Shown: positions 43,817 to 52,536 of the stretch, piece after piece
Layout of the letters: each line of letters starts with the position of its first letter
Numbering within the stretch: position 1 is the stretch's first letter
Assembly (NCBI RefSeq): GCF_900103215.1
Contig: NZ_FNGV01000001.1
Coordinates: forward strand, 620,001 to 684,000
Length of the DNA stretch: 64,000 bases
Direction of reading: 5' to 3'
Source: Kriegella aquimaris
GTDB lineage: Bacteria; Bacteroidota; Bacteroidia; Flavobacteriales; Flavobacteriaceae
Notes under the pieces: generated by a model
What the model was told of the DNA's origin: nothing
Databases searched by the model: none
What the model saw: only the letters and a program-made list of their open reading frames with translations
Made by a program: the position numbers and the translations under genes

Positions 43817-45268
43817 ATGAAGTACACACATTTAATTTTAGTCTTTTTAATTTTTATTTGCGGATGTAAGACTTCCGAAAGAATCGTAGAAAAAAAGGAG
43901 GTCGAACAAAAATTAATAAATTTTCTGTTCCAAGATTATATTGGAGAAAAACCAAGTGCAAGTTTTATCGTCATAAAAGACGGCAAAATAAAGGATTGTC
44001 AAAGTTTTGGATATGCTGATTTAGAAAACAAAATACTTGCCAATTGTGAAACAAACTATCGCCTCGCGTCGGTAACCAAACAGTTTACCGCAATGGGAAT
44101 TTTAATTTTAATAAATCAGGGAAAACTAAATTACAGTACGAAACTAACAGAGGTAATTCCTGAATTTCCAGAATATGGGAAAGACATTACGATAAAAAAT
44201 TTAATGTCGCACAGGTCAGGTTTACAACCTTATAACAAGCTTTATCCTGCAGATGCGGAAAAACAGCTTGTCGATAAAGATGTGCTTAACCTCCTTATAA
44301 AACAGGACAGCCTTTTGTTTCCGGCAAATTCCAAATTCCAATACAGTAATTCGGGCTATGCTGTTTTGGCAATGATCATAGAACGAGTTTCGGGTAAATC
44401 TTTTAAAGAATTTATGGATAAGGAGATTTTTGAAAAAACAGGTATGGCCAATAGCACCGTTTACTTAAAAGACTTACCGATTAAAAATCGTGCATATGGT
44501 TACAAATTCAATGACACGATATATGAAAATAAAGACCAAAATACACGGTCGGCCATTCAAGGCGATGGTGGAATTTACTCGTCTGTTAGTGATTATGTGC
44601 ATTGGGACAGCAGTTTATATGATGAAACACTTGTAAAAACAGATTTGAGAAACGATGCTTTTTCAAATTGGGATGAAAATGGAAAAACCGATACAACAGG
44701 CTATGGTTTTGGGTGGCAAATCGATATAAAAAATGATAAAAAGTATTTAAGACATGGTGGTAGTACAACAGGTTTCTTAAATTTTTCGCTACGGATTCCT
44801 GCAGAGAAAATTTCAGTAGTGATTTATACGAATACCACAGATTATGGAGGACTAGGACGCAAAGCATATTTTTTAGCAAGCTATTTTTCCGATGGTAAAA
44901 TTCCAATCCCAGCTGATGTATTACTTGAAAAAGACATTGAGGAAAATGGAATAGAAAATATTACGAACAAATTTAACCACCTAAAGTCTAACACTACAAA
45001 ATATGATATTGTAGAAAAAGATTTAGTCTCTTTAGGTTTTAGATATATGAAAAAAGAACCTGAGAAAACACTGAAAATATTTGAATTGATTAAAACAGGG
45101 TTTCCAAATTATTTTGGAGGGTATTTCGGATTAGCGCAATACTATAGAACAAATGGAGATAATGAAAAGGCTATTGAATATTTTAAAAAAGTTCCTGAAT
45201 TAGCAACGAGTGACGATCAACGTCAAATAGATTATTCAATAAAAATGATTGAACAATTGAGCGAATAA
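43817..45268 (+). CDS. Serine hydrolase, class C beta-lactamase/PBP-like, with TPR-like tail
   Basis: 483 residues. The lipoprotein signal ends in ICGC. The catalytic S85-x-x-K88 lies in RLASVTKQF and Y-S-N in FQYSNSGYAVL. A KTG-like HGGSTTGF is near residue 314. This is the serine beta-lactamase-like fold of esterases, peptidases and true class C enzymes. About 100 C-terminal residues form TPR-like helices ending with YYRTNGDNEKAIEYFKKVPE. Function likely concerns peptidoglycan or ester hydrolysis. A second, shorter serine hydrolase is at 50061. Confidence 0.9.
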   Translation: MKYTHLILVFLIFICGCKTSERIVEKKEVEQKLINFLFQDYIGEKPSASFIVIKDGKIKDCQSFGYADLENKILANCETNYRLASVTKQFTAMGILILINQGKLNYSTKLTEVIPEFPEYGKDITIKNLMSHRSGLQPYNKLYPADAEKQLVDKDVLNLLIKQDSLLFPANSKFQYSNSGYAVLAMIIERVSGKSFKEFMDKEIFEKTGMANSTVYLKDLPIKNRAYGYKFNDTIYENKDQNTRSAIQGDGGIYSSVSDYVHWDSSLYDETLVKTDLRNDAFSNWDENGKTDTTGYGFGWQIDIKNDKKYLRHGGSTTGFLNFSLRIPAEKISVVIYTNTTDYGGLGRKAYFLASYFSDGKIPIPADVLLEKDIEENGIENITNKFNHLKSNTTKYDIVEKDLVSLGFRYMKKEPEKTLKIFELIKTGFPNYFGGYFGLAQYYRTNGDNEKAIEYFKKVPELATSDDQRQIDYSIKMIEQLSE

Positions 45269-45284
45269 GACTGTGCTAAATAAC

Positions 45285-45590
45285 CGTAACCGTTGCACAA
45301 GCCGCTAATTCTGAGAAAACAGATACATATACCCCTCTTTAAGAGGCTTTTTTGGTATTAGGCATCGATTGGTAAGCCCATCTCAGGTGCCTTGACAAAT
45401 TGCCGATATGCACAGGTGGCTTAGGGCATTGCATCTAATTAGCTCCATCCGATAACCCTTTCTAAAAAAACTGGTTTTTAGATTACCAATTTTAATGTAT
45501 TTTTAAGGGTATAATACAAGGCTTCCCCAATTTTATTCCTGCATCAAAATAGCTAAAGCTATATTTTATAGCTATAACAAGTCACATAAC
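45285..45590 (+). repeat. Full-length array repeat (copy 7, best preserved)
   Basis: It begins with AACCGTTGCACAAGC (45288-45302) and has a terminator hairpin, CCTCTTTAAGAGG with T6 (45334-45353). CTAATTAGCTCCATCCGATA and the core GATTACCAATTTTAATGTAT follow, then ATAGCTAAAGCTAT and TATAGCTATAAC. Confidence 0.8.
45334..45353 (+). terminator. Intrinsic terminator in the array repeat
   Basis: CCTCT-TTA-AGAGG hairpin (45334-45346) followed by C and six T. The same hairpin is at 55050-55069. It should stop the upstream serine-hydrolase transcript. Confidence 0.7.
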
Positions 45591-45603
45591 AATTGACAAA
45601 AAA

Positions 45604-46431
45604 TTGAAAGAAATAGTATCAACAGAATGGCTGAATCAAAATTTAGATAAGCCTAACTTAATTATCCTAGATGCTAGTATTCAAACTAGTGCTAATGGAA
45701 AAGAATTTGAAAAATTTGACAGAACTATTCCCAATGCAAGACGGTTTGACCTACAGAAGGTTTTCTTAGATAAGAATAGTACTTTTCCAAATACTATACC
45801 TGACCCAAAGGAATTTGAACTTGAATCTAAAAAACTTGGAATTAATGAAGATTCGGAAATCATTGTTTTCGACAATAATGGAATTTACTCAAGTCCAAGA
45901 GTTTGGTGGCTATTCAACGTTATGGGGCACCAGAAAATATCTGTTTTGGACGGTGGTCTTCCCAACTGGATCGAAAATGGATTCAGAACCGTAAAAAAGC
46001 ACACTGAATCTTTTGAAATTGGAGATTTTAAAGTAAAGTTTGACAAAACATTAGTAGTTGATTTCGAACAGATTGTCAACAATTCACGCGAAAAAAAATT
46101 TACCATAATAGACGCTAGGTCTAAAAGTAGATTTAATGGCATTGGAAAAGAACCTAGAAAGCATTTAAAAAGCGGTAAAATTAAATATTCAATTAATATA
46201 CCCTATCAAGAGGTGTTACATAATGGAAAATTTAAATCAAAAAGCGAACTGAATGCACTTTTCGATGATAAATGTAGCGCTGAAAAAGAGTTGGTTTTCA
46301 GCTGTGGTTCGGGAATGACAGCTTGTATTGTAATGTTGGCTTGTCAAATTGGATATGTAAATAGTTCAAAGGTATATGATGGTTCTTGGACCGAATGGGC
46401 CGAACGGAATAATTTAAAAAACGTGGTGTAG
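45604..46431 (+). CDS. Two-domain sulfurtransferase (rhodanese/3-mercaptopyruvate type)
   Basis: 275 residues with two rhodanese domains. The first (about 1-140) contains the linker RFDLQKVFL and VFDNNGIYSSPRVWWLFNVMG. The second ends in the catalytic loop CGSGMTAC (Cys near residue 238), the CGSGVTA type of mercaptopyruvate sulfurtransferases. Only a TTG start is available at 45604; no ATG is near. The gene moves sulfane sulfur to cyanide or thiols. It is followed after 22 bp by the TIR-TM gene, so the two may be co-transcribed. Confidence 0.9.
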   Translation: MKEIVSTEWLNQNLDKPNLIILDASIQTSANGKEFEKFDRTIPNARRFDLQKVFLDKNSTFPNTIPDPKEFELESKKLGINEDSEIIVFDNNGIYSSPRVWWLFNVMGHQKISVLDGGLPNWIENGFRTVKKHTESFEIGDFKVKFDKTLVVDFEQIVNNSREKKFTIIDARSKSRFNGIGKEPRKHLKSGKIKYSINIPYQEVLHNGKFKSKSELNALFDDKCSAEKELVFSCGSGMTACIVMLACQIGYVNSSKVYDGSWTEWAERNNLKNVV

Positions 46432-46453
46432 CACAATGTAAAAGAAATTAGCA

Positions 46454-47497
46454 ATGGCCCAAATTTTTATTTCATACAGAAGAGAGGATAGTCCTGAAGC
46501 TGCTGGCAGAATCTATGATAGACTAAAGTCTCATTTTGGGGAAAAGCAAGTTTTCTTCGATATAGATTCAATACCCCCTGGAATAGATTTTAGGGATTAT
46601 ATAAGTGAATCTGTCTCAAAATGCGATGTTTTGATAGTCATAATTGGAGAAAGATGGTTTGCTAGGGATGATAATGGGGTTTCACGTCTCGAAGACCCAT
46701 CCGATTTTGTCCGTATAGAGATTGAAGCAGCACTGAAGAGAGGTATTCCGGTAATTCCGGTTCCGGTAGGCAAGGCTAAAGAACCAGCGGAGGCAGAACT
46801 CCCAACGAATATTAAAGATTTACATTACCGCAATTCATCGGAGGTTCGTTCCGGTACGTCTTTTGAAGGCCATATTCAACGATTGATAGATGGAATTGAA
46901 AATGCTACCAACGAGGTTTTAACGCCCCATAAACTTGAGGATGTCGAGGAGCGGGAAGAAAAATATAGCGAAAAGAGGAAGTCCGGTAAATGGAAAGTCT
47001 TATTAGGTATTGTACTGGCGATCTCAGTTGCAGTTTTTGCAGTTTGGAGTTTCTACCAAAACGATAGCAAGCCTGATAAGTCTGCAGCAGCTAGGGCAAC
47101 CGAAGCAACTAAAGTGGTTGAAGATACACGTAACAATGAAGAATTGCCACTAAAGGAGCTTTACATTCGCACGTCGAAAGATTCTCCAAGGGTCGCGGTC
47201 GGTGAAAAAGCAACCTTATATGTAACTGTGAAGGACAAAGAGGGTATGGTAATAGAAGATGCCACCGTCTTGATTTCATCGGGCGGAGGAAAGTTTTTAG
47301 AGTCCGACAACACAACTTATGACCCTGCTACCAGATTACACGGCCCCTATTCGGTTTCCGGTAAAACTAAACAAAACGGTGTTTTTACCTCTTGGTGGGT
47401 TTGTAAACCCTGTGCGAAAGCCTATGTAATGACTGTAACGGTTTCAAAAGAAGGCTATAAAAATAAGAAAAGCGAACTGACAGTGAATATAAAATAA
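46454..47497 (+). CDS. TIR-domain membrane protein with Ig-like tail
   Basis: 347 residues. A TIR_2 domain (1-150) has FISYRREDSPEAAGRIYDRL, the FFDIDSIPPG strand, and a Glu in FVRIEIEAAL that corresponds to the catalytic Glu of NADase-type TIRs. A charged linker leads to one membrane helix (about 181-200), then an Ig-like Big-type domain (about 235-345; SPRVAVGEKATLYVTVKDK and a CKPC pair). A bacterial TIR often makes NAD-derived signals in phage defence. The extracytoplasmic Ig-like domain is unusual. The NADase role is not shown. Confidence 0.85.
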   Translation: MAQIFISYRREDSPEAAGRIYDRLKSHFGEKQVFFDIDSIPPGIDFRDYISESVSKCDVLIVIIGERWFARDDNGVSRLEDPSDFVRIEIEAALKRGIPVIPVPVGKAKEPAEAELPTNIKDLHYRNSSEVRSGTSFEGHIQRLIDGIENATNEVLTPHKLEDVEEREEKYSEKRKSGKWKVLLGIVLAISVAVFAVWSFYQNDSKPDKSAAARATEATKVVEDTRNNEELPLKELYIRTSKDSPRVAVGEKATLYVTVKDKEGMVIEDATVLISSGGGKFLESDNTTYDPATRLHGPYSVSGKTKQNGVFTSWWVCKPCAKAYVMTVTVSKEGYKNKKSELTVNIK

Positions 47498-47590
47498 TGC
47501 TGAAATTATCTTGGGGCAAGTATTCCTTAAATTTTGACAGCTAATATGGAAAATCGGAAACTAAAGCTTAAAGATAATAAAAAGGCCTAC
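47498..47590 (+). repeat. Direct repeat before the sigma-factor gene
   Basis: TGCTGAAATTATCTTGGGGC, followed by GGAAACTAAAGCTTAAAGAT, recurs at 49263-49353 with about 80% identity by eye. It lies directly after the TIR gene. Confidence 0.7.
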
Positions 47591-47686
47591 ACAGGTCTAA
47601 GTGATACGGGGTTTTGGTACTTAACCCAAAGTATAGCACTTCTAACCAAGTCTGCCAAATCTTTTGATGTGACTTTAACTTTGTAA
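47546..47686 (+). CDS. Possible 46-residue remnant ORF
   Basis: An ATG-TAA frame of 46 residues beginning MENRKLKLKDNKKAYTGLS. Its start lies in the direct repeat; the repeat's second copy has a stop at codon four. It may be a gene fragment or chance. Confidence 0.25.
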   Translation: MENRKLKLKDNKKAYTGLSDTGFWYLTQSIALLTKSAKSFDVTLTL

Positions 47687-47711
47687 ACTATGTGTCTTAA
47701 CGAACATTAAA

Positions 47712-48539
47712 ATGAACAGAAGTAAAATTGACATAAAGTTCAATGATTTAAAAGATGAACTGGGTTCATATATTTTTCGACTTGTTACAAACCGAGAATT
47801 AACGGAAGATATTATTCACGATACTTATGTTAAAGTAGTTGGAAAAATAGATACGTTTCAAGGAAATTCAACTTTTAAAACTTGGGTTTTCAGTATAGCA
47901 ACCAATATTTCAAAAAACATATTAATAAAACAAAATAGATGGGAAGTTAACGCTCAAGATTATGGGGCAATGTTGCACGTAAAATCCAAAGAGCATTGGG
48001 ATGCTTTTCAGCAAGTATTCGATTCAACACCCGAACAAGAATATGAGGTAAAAGAGCATTTGGAATATTGTTTTAATTGCCTAAATAAAACTTTAGAGAT
48101 TGAACAACAAGTTTGTCTTTTACTTAAAGAGGTATATAACTTTAAGGTTCGTGAAATTATACAAATCACAGAACTATCTGAAGGGAAAGTGAAACACGCA
48201 ATTGCCAACGCTCGAAAAAACCTAGTAACTATTTTTGACAAGAGATGTGCTTTTGTAAATAAAAATGGAGTTTGTCACCAATGTACCGAATTAACCGGTA
48301 TTCTAAATCCAAAACAAGACGCTCAAATAAAAGCCAATAAATTAAAATTGGTTAAGAAACAGAAAACTGAAAATCAAGAACGACTTCTTGATATTCGATT
48401 AGAAGTGATTCGTTCAATTGACCCATTAAATTCAAAAAATACATTAGTTACTTCATACTTTTTAGAAAATTCCGAAAAATGGGTAAAAGAAGGGAAACAA
48501 AAAAAAGTTTTAGAGAATCCGTCCGAAACAGAAGTCTGA
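47712..48539 (+). CDS. Sigma-70-family factor with C-terminal extension
   Basis: 275 residues. An N-terminal sigma region 2 (about 14-70) has ELTEDIIHDTYVKVVGKID and TFKTWVFSIATNISKN, followed by region 4 (about 120-175) with LEIEQQVCLLLKEVYNFKVRE and SEGKVKHAIANARKNL. A C-terminal extension of 100 residues includes RCAFVNKNGVCHQC, a possible metal-binding site, and ILNPKQDA. Such extended ECF factors often regulate lipid or SRPBCC-type genes. The next gene (31 bp on) is such an SRPBCC protein, so it may be its target. No anti-sigma gene is adjacent. Confidence 0.8.
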   Translation: MNRSKIDIKFNDLKDELGSYIFRLVTNRELTEDIIHDTYVKVVGKIDTFQGNSTFKTWVFSIATNISKNILIKQNRWEVNAQDYGAMLHVKSKEHWDAFQQVFDSTPEQEYEVKEHLEYCFNCLNKTLEIEQQVCLLLKEVYNFKVREIIQITELSEGKVKHAIANARKNLVTIFDKRCAFVNKNGVCHQCTELTGILNPKQDAQIKANKLKLVKKQKTENQERLLDIRLEVIRSIDPLNSKNTLVTSYFLENSEKWVKEGKQKKVLENPSETEV

Positions 48540-48570
48540 TTTGTCTAACTAATAAACAAAGACAAATATT

Positions 48571-49077
48571 ATGACAAAATTAAAAGCACCCTTACAATTA
48601 GACCAAAAAATCATTATCAATGCAAGTGTAGAAGAAGTTTGGGAAGTCTTTAATGACCAATCATTACTTACCAAATGGACTCAAGATGTTCAAAATTCCA
48701 AATTTGATGAAAAAATGGCTTCGCCTGGTCAATTAAGAAGAAATGAATGTATCGTGAATGGCAAAAAAGGAACAATTGAAACTCGCTGTGTCGATATGAA
48801 GGGAAAAGACAGAGCGGAATTCATTGTTGAAAGAGATTCTTTTGGAATGACAAAAATGCTTGTAGATATGTCATTTGCTTCTGAGCTTCGCAAAGTCTCA
48901 GATGAAAAGACAGAATTCTCAATGTTATCACATTATACGCCTAAAAACTTACTTTTAAAACTAATGAATCCCTTCATACAAAAGAAAATGGGAAAAGAAG
49001 TTGAGATTATGTTAAATGGACTTAAAAACTATATAGAAAAGGGAGAAACGAATAAACTAAACCCAATGAACAACTAA
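48571..49077 (+). CDS. SRPBCC-family protein
   Basis: 168 residues, cytosolic, of the START/Bet v1-like SRPBCC fold: the N-terminal strand IIINASVEEVWEVFNDQS, then TKWTQDVQNSK, and a C-terminal amphipathic helix, KKMGKEVEIMLNGLKNYIE. The fold has a hydrophobic ligand cavity. It stands 31 bp after the sigma gene and likely shares its transcript. Ligand unknown. Confidence 0.85.
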   Translation: MTKLKAPLQLDQKIIINASVEEVWEVFNDQSLLTKWTQDVQNSKFDEKMASPGQLRRNECIVNGKKGTIETRCVDMKGKDRAEFIVERDSFGMTKMLVDMSFASELRKVSDEKTEFSMLSHYTPKNLLLKLMNPFIQKKMGKEVEIMLNGLKNYIEKGETNKLNPMNN

Positions 49078-49359
49078 TATTTTTCTAACAATGTTCAAAT
49101 AAACAGGCTAAACTGTAATAAATTCAAGCCATTGGGCTCGTGTCAATATATAGATTTTCACTAATTAGTTGAGTCTTCAACTTTGAAAAATAATGATCAA
49201 TAACCAGAACTTAATTTAATGCAGAACCTGTCCTAAAGATTGGGGGATGCTCAATACAATAATGTTGAAATTATCTTGGGTCCAGTATTCCTGAAATTTT
49301 GACCGTGAATATGAAAAATTAGAAACCATAACTTAAAGATAACGAAAGACTACTTGCTT
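49078..49359. other. Spacer with the second direct repeat
   Basis: No gene is supported in the first 180 bp. The segment 49263-49353 (TGTTGAAATTATCTTGGGTC onward) repeats 47498-47590, so the sigma/SRPBCC pair is bracketed by two direct repeats. Confidence 0.6.
49263..49353 (+). repeat. Direct repeat after the sigma/SRPBCC pair
   Basis: The second copy of the 47498 repeat, ending AACTTAAAGATAACGAAAGA and CTAC just before the next lipoprotein gene. Confidence 0.7.
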
Positions 49360-49800
49360 ATGAAAAGATCAACCATATTATTCATGCTCACTGTTTTAAT
49401 GCTTTTAACAGCGTGTAAATTTGAAGGTAAAATTGTTCAAAACCCTGATAGCGTTGAATTCACCGGGTCTGAATTATTTGGCCGTTGGATTCTAACCAGC
49501 AACATTGAAGATTCAGAAAACTCAAAAAAATTAATAATCCGCAAAATTGATTTAAAAGATGATTTCTCAGCTGAAATTGAAATACTGGATGGTATAGGTT
49601 ATAAAACTGTTCCCGGTAATTGGAAAATTAAAGAGAAACAAAAGATTGGCGCTAAAAGTTTTAATATTTCACTAAAATCAGACGTAGTTTTAACCTTTGA
49701 CCTTGATGCTACGCATAGAGAAATAGTTTCACTATCAGTTAAAGAAGTCAATAATAAAAAGATGTTGACTTCTCAAAAAGACAGCTTCGAGAAAGAATAA
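49360..49800 (+). CDS. Small lipoprotein, unknown function
   Basis: About 146 residues from the ATG at 49360; a TTG six bases upstream is also in frame. The lipoprotein signal ends at LLTAC (residue 17). The mature part is a small beta-rich domain with FGRWILTSNIEDSENSKKL and VPGNWKIKEKQKIG, resembling the lipocalin-like lipoproteins of Bacteroidota, but I cannot name a family. A decayed terminator and the array repeat follow. Confidence 0.7.
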   Translation: MKRSTILFMLTVLMLLTACKFEGKIVQNPDSVEFTGSELFGRWILTSNIEDSENSKKLIIRKIDLKDDFSAEIEILDGIGYKTVPGNWKIKEKQKIGAKSFNISLKSDVVLTFDLDATHREIVSLSVKEVNNKKMLTSQKDSFEKE

Positions 49801-50035
49801 AACAGCTTCGCATCCTCCTCTTTAAGAAGCTTCTTTGGTATCAAGTCAGTCTAGAAGTTCTTTTCGATGCCTTAACGAATCGCCTTGATATACAACGAGC
49901 TGGGGGCATTGCAACTAATTAGCTCTCTTCGATAACCCCTCCTGCAAAAAACTGGATTTTAGATTAAAATTTTTAATTTATTTTTAACAAGTTCGGTTAT
50001 AAGGGAAGCTTACATAATATGTTTTGGGTAATTTG
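49801..50035 (+). repeat. Array repeat with the second 3'-end type (copy 8)
   Basis: Decayed terminator (CCTCTTTAAGAAGCTTCTTT), GGGGGCATTGCAACTAATTA, the core AACTGGATTTTAGATTAAAA and then GTTCGGTTATAAGGGAAGCT, shared with the copy at 39.2 kb. Confidence 0.75.
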
Positions 50036-50060
50036 AAAACAACATCGTGCAGAAAATAAA

Positions 50061-51098
50061 ATGAAGAAAAACAAATCAAAACAAATAGTTAGAATTGCAT
50101 TGTTTATTGGAACATTAATCTCCTTGTATTTTGTTCCATGGCCTATTGTAAAAGCTTGGATTTTGCCACTACCAAACACCGTTCAGGAGCAAGTTGACAA
50201 AGCAGCGGACTACGGATTTGATGGTATTATTGTTTATGTAAATAAAAAAGAAAATCAATCCGAATACTATACTTCGGGTTACAAGAACAGGGAAGACAAA
50301 ATTCCAACCGACCCAAATTCATTGTTTAAAATAGCAAGTGTAAGTAAACTTTACACCGCCGTTGCCATAGCAAAATTAGTTAATAACGGACAGTTATCTT
50401 TAGACCATACGCTTTCCGACTACTTCCCTGAACTAGAAAAACGAATAGAAAACGCCCATAAAATTACGGTTAGAATGATGGTTCAGCATAGAAGCGGAAT
50501 CCCGAATTATACGGACACTAAAAATTATTGGGTTCATCCAAAACAAAACGACGAAGAACGGCTTGATTTGATACTAGACTTACCAGCCAACTTTAAACCC
50601 GATACAGATTACGAATATAGCAACACCAATTACTTATTACTCACAAACCTTATAGAGAAAATATCAGGTAAAACGAAATTTCAATATATCAAAGAACATA
50701 TTTTAGAACCCCTAAATCTTCAAAACACCTATGGTTCTATTAAAGATGTTGATTTAAACGATGTAATGAGTGGGTATTATGTGGGTTACCCAAATGATTT
50801 AAAGACAGTTGACAATGGGGTTATGTTGGCAACGGCGGAAGATTTAGGTAAGTTTCTTCGAGCTTTAAACGATGGCGCTGTCTTTAGCGATAAAAAAGAA
50901 CAAGAAATATATTCCTCGATATATACATATGAGCATACAGGCTTGATACCTGGCTACCAAACTATTGCCAAATACCATAAAGATATAGATGCTGTCGTCA
51001 TACAATTTACAAACACGGTAAACTTTGATGGCTATAATTGGAATATGTCAGAAATAATGTATAATCGAATAGTTAAAATAGTAAAAAAGCAAAACTAG
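50061..51098 (+). CDS. Serine hydrolase, beta-lactamase-like
   Basis: 345 residues. An N-terminal membrane anchor (about 9-30) precedes the catalytic domain with S93-x-x-K96 in FKIASVSKLYT, Y-S-N in YEYSNTNYLLL and HTGLIPGYQ in place of the KTG motif. This is the class C beta-lactamase/DD-peptidase fold, here probably an esterase or peptidase in the periplasm. Length is usual for single-domain members. It has no close neighbour; array repeats lie on both sides. Confidence 0.9.
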   Translation: MKKNKSKQIVRIALFIGTLISLYFVPWPIVKAWILPLPNTVQEQVDKAADYGFDGIIVYVNKKENQSEYYTSGYKNREDKIPTDPNSLFKIASVSKLYTAVAIAKLVNNGQLSLDHTLSDYFPELEKRIENAHKITVRMMVQHRSGIPNYTDTKNYWVHPKQNDEERLDLILDLPANFKPDTDYEYSNTNYLLLTNLIEKISGKTKFQYIKEHILEPLNLQNTYGSIKDVDLNDVMSGYYVGYPNDLKTVDNGVMLATAEDLGKFLRALNDGAVFSDKKEQEIYSSIYTYEHTGLIPGYQTIAKYHKDIDAVVIQFTNTVNFDGYNWNMSEIMYNRIVKIVKKQN

Positions 51099-51101
51099 CC
51101 T

Positions 51102-51280
51102 CAACACCGGCGACCAATGCAACAAATTCCCCCCTACCGATAGCTCCACCTACAAAAAACTGGATTTTAGATTAAAATTTTTAGTATATTTTTAAAGGGT
51201 AGAATACAAGACTTCCCCCTCGGTATATCCTTTTATGAAAGCCGAAGCTATATATTGTAGCTATATAACGAGTTGTGCAA
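51102..51280 (+). repeat. Array repeat (copy 9)
   Basis: It starts AACACCGGCGACCAATGCAA directly after the serine-hydrolase stop and has the core TGGATTTTAGATTAAAATTT. A direct AGCTATAT repeat and AACGAGTTGTGC (51267-51278) end it. Confidence 0.75.
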
Positions 51281-51303
51281 CATTTCCCAAAAACCGAAAA
51301 CAA

Positions 51304-52413
51304 ATGAAAAAAACATTTGTAATGTTCTTAATGGCTACAATTATTTTTAGCTGTAAGGTGAGACCTAAAATCGACGAAAACTATGTAATTACTAAATTTC
51401 AAGAGAATGCCGATAAAATAAATTTATTGGAATATCGAATGCAAAGAATTGACACGTTTGCACAAGGCGGAACCGTATGGAACCACACTGGAGTTGCGCT
51501 GATCGAAAAAGATAAAAACGACAAAGTATTCGGCTTTTCTTTTTACGGTAAAAGAGACGACATACCAAAAGAATATATTTATGATGCCGGAAAAGGATTT
51601 GAAATCTCGAAAACGGATAAAACTTACAAAATAGAACCCGGAAATTTTGGATTTATCGGAAGTCCTGGCGGACAAATGGTTCATCAGAATATTTTTAAAC
51701 TTAATACAAACTACAAGAAGGTCTCTCTTTCTGAGACTGAAAATTCCTATTTGCTTGCTTTCGAATTTGAAAACGATACCGTTTACAATTTTACTGACCA
51801 AATGCTGGTTTATGAGTTAAATAAAACGGATTTTTTTCCTATTCAGATTAAACAAACATCAAAGCAACTCGGAAATAAGTCAGTCTCTATCGCAATACTT
51901 AGCGATGTAAAAACCAATAAAAATGTTACACATTCAATACAGGATTTTAAACAAGATATTCAGAATTATACCATCATAGAGCCTGAAAAAAGAGAGCCAA
52001 ATAAATTGCTTTCGAAAAAGCTACCATTATTGGAATTGCCAGATTTATTTGATGAAGATAAAATCGTTAAGGTTAATACGAGCGATAAATTAACTTTGAT
52101 CGACTTCTGGGAAGTTTGGTGCGGACCATGTATTGCGTCATTCCCTAAAGTGGAAAGTCTAAAAAATAAGTTCTCATCTGAACTAAACGTAATAGGTATA
52201 GTATCTGAAGACCAAGAAAATGCCATCAAATTAGTGAAAAAGAAAGGTACTACCTTTCAAAATTTGGTTGGAAACAATGAACTGGAAAAAGAATTTGCCG
52301 TGAATAGCTGGCCAAGGTACTTTCTAGTGGATAAAAATGGAATTGTAGAAAAAGAGTATTTTGGATTTTCTGAACAAATCGAAAAAGACATTGTCGAATT
52401 TGTCTCAAAATAA
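51304..52413 (+). CDS. TlpA/AhpC-type thioredoxin-like lipoprotein
   Basis: About 369 residues from the ATG at 51304; the upstream ATG at 51235 lies in the repeat. The lipoprotein signal ends in IFSC. The first 230 residues are a beta-rich domain of unknown role. The C-terminal 140 residues are a thioredoxin-like fold with WEVWCGPC, the CxxC motif, IGIVSEDQENAIKLVKKKG and a cis-proline region SWPRYFLVD. It likely reduces disulfides at the envelope. The N-terminal domain resembles outer-membrane lipoprotein modules found with TlpA in Bacteroidota. Confidence 0.88.
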   Translation: MKKTFVMFLMATIIFSCKVRPKIDENYVITKFQENADKINLLEYRMQRIDTFAQGGTVWNHTGVALIEKDKNDKVFGFSFYGKRDDIPKEYIYDAGKGFEISKTDKTYKIEPGNFGFIGSPGGQMVHQNIFKLNTNYKKVSLSETENSYLLAFEFENDTVYNFTDQMLVYELNKTDFFPIQIKQTSKQLGNKSVSIAILSDVKTNKNVTHSIQDFKQDIQNYTIIEPEKREPNKLLSKKLPLLELPDLFDEDKIVKVNTSDKLTLIDFWEVWCGPCIASFPKVESLKNKFSSELNVIGIVSEDQENAIKLVKKKGTTFQNLVGNNELEKEFAVNSWPRYFLVDKNGIVEKEYFGFSEQIEKDIVEFVSK

Positions 52414-52423
52414 AAACTTTTCA

Positions 52424-52446
52424 CAACGCTGGCGACCAATGCAACC
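52424..52446 (+). repeat. Array-repeat 5' stub
   Basis: AACGCTGGCGACCAATGCAA follows the TlpA-like stop and matches the start of the copy at 51102. The rest of the element is missing before the next gene. Confidence 0.6.
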
Positions 52447-52536
52447 CTTTGCTACAGCAAAAAAGCTATATACCGCTCTAATAATTAAACTTCAAGAAAA
52501 AACAGCATCACCCGTAAAAGTAAACCCGAACTGACT

